DNA of 64,000 bases from G942493375 sp942493375 (GTDB lineage Bacteria; Armatimonadota; UBA5829). Position numbers and translations under genes: made by a program. Below the pieces are notes generated by a model that saw only the letters and a list, made by a program, of their open reading frames with translations, ran no database searches and had not been told where the DNA came from. Shown one piece after another: positions 63,374-64,000 of the stretch (position 1 is the stretch's first letter; every line of letters starts with the position of its first letter). The stretch spans positions 992,001 through 1,056,000 of the forward strand of contig OW818698.1 in assembly GCA_942493375.1 (NCBI GenBank), read 5' to 3'.

Positions 63374-64000
63374 GTGGAAGCTTGTAGTGTTAGATGTTTA
63401 CTTTTTGCAGCAGCATTTCTTTGCTGCCTGGTGATACCGATGAATATTTCAAACGCCTCTGAGAAGAAAACAAGTGAGTTGCTCCCTGTGACTACTTCCG
63501 GTAATGGGCTTGGGCACGTGTTTACCAAGTTGAAGCAGGGCAAGCGGGTGACTATTGGGTACTTTGGTGGATCCATCACTGCCGGTGCAGGTTCAACTGA
63601 TCCGGAGAAACTCTGTTACAGAGCTCTTACAACTGCCTGGTTCAGGACGCAGTTCCCCGAAGAAGGAATTATTGAAGCTAACGCTGCGATAGGTGGGACC
63701 GGGTCGGTATTCGGAGCTGCACGGATTGAAAAGGACCTGATCGTAAATAATCCGGACCTGGTATTCATAGAGTTTGCAGTCAATGACAATGGATGGGACT
63801 ATACAAAAATCGGACCAGCAATGGAACAGATCATCAGGACAATACGGACCCGCCTGCCAGAAACAGATATCATAATGATCTACACTGTCGAATTCCCACG
63901 GATGTATGATGCCTATAAATCAGGCAAGACTCCGGATTCTATTGTACTCCACCAGAAAATCGCCTCCCACTACGGATGCAGTTCCATAAACGTCGGGCAG
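63374..64000 (+). CDS. Secreted SGNH/GDSL-type hydrolase, N-terminal part (cut by window end)
   Basis: At least 209 residues, open at the right edge. A hydrophobic export signal (LLFAAAFLCCLVIPMNISNA) is followed by RVTIGYFGGSITAGAGST, the block I GDS-type motif with the nucleophile Ser, and later PDLVFIEFAVNDNGWDY, the block III Asn (GxND-type). Members are esterases, often sugar acetyl-esterases, which fits the carbohydrate theme. GTG 63374 has GGAGGG five bases upstream; ATGs at 63350 and 63359 are in frame but poorly spaced. The C-terminal DxxH block lies outside the window. Confidence 0.8.
   Translation, partial: MEACSVRCLLFAAAFLCCLVIPMNISNASEKKTSELLPVTTSGNGLGHVFTKLKQGKRVTIGYFGGSITAGAGSTDPEKLCYRALTTAWFRTQFPEEGIIEANAAIGGTGSVFGAARIEKDLIVNNPDLVFIEFAVNDNGWDYTKIGPAMEQIIRTIRTRLPETDIIMIYTVEFPRMYDAYKSGKTPDSIVLHQKIASHYGCSSINVGQ

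Overview
The window looks like a chromosomal stretch of a free-living, saccharolytic bacterium, most plausibly Armatimonadota or a similar deep-branching phylum. This is inferred from the gene mix: two DUF4091 proteins, heparinase II/III, GH2, GH20, GH28-like, a UroD-family protein, a PQQ sugar dehydrogenase, a Clp-N protein and a STAS protein. It is also inferred from intergenic regions packed with simple-word repeats and palindromes. No rRNA, tRNA or CRISPR array was seen, so the taxonomy is a guess from content.

Layout. 1-2.4 kb: the end of a P-type ATPase and a heparinase-like lyase. 2.4-4.2 kb: repeats only. 4.2-11.4 kb: a first defence-type island, with a WapI-like protein, a HARE-HTH/nuclease-like protein, a small protein, a decayed RAYT transposase, a 903-residue Mrr-nuclease/STAND-NTPase fusion, and a membrane protein paired with a YrdC-like protein. 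11.4-24.7 kb: a MITE, then carbohydrate genes (UroD family, two DUF4091, a beta-helix protein, PQQ dehydrogenase, GH20) and tandem repeats. 24.7-26.6 kb: a repeat element carrying a 156-residue ORF. 26.6-34.2 kb: a second defence island with RusA-like, zinc-cluster protein, Gabija GajB and GajA, then a divergent deoxycytidylate-deaminase defence gene and a coupled small ORF. 34.2-36.7 kb: transposase debris and an IS110/IS1111-type element. 36.7-43.1 kb: GH2, an anchored unknown protein, a flagellin-N fragment and a GNAT. 43.2-53.1 kb: a seven-gene operon on the minus strand. 53.1-64 kb: carbohydrate and housekeeping genes, ending in a truncated SGNH hydrolase.

The best candidate for an undescribed system is the 43.2-53.1 kb operon. 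Its gene order is class I HMG-CoA reductase, UbiA prenyltransferase, a PEP-synthase/rifampin-phosphotransferase-like enzyme, a BtaA-like DUF3419 aminocarboxypropyl transferase, a phytol/dolichol-kinase plus DUF92-like membrane protein, a GNAT acyltransferase and an OleC-like AMP ligase. All but one of the six junctions overlap by 1-14 bases, and the remaining gap is 2 bases. This argues for one co-translated pathway, probably making a modified isoprenoid lipid.

The second strong observation is an IS110-family element at 34909-36563. Its exact ends can be read because an uninterrupted copy of the repeat it landed in survives at 58825-58931. Its 3' non-coding region folds well enough to be a bridge-RNA candidate.
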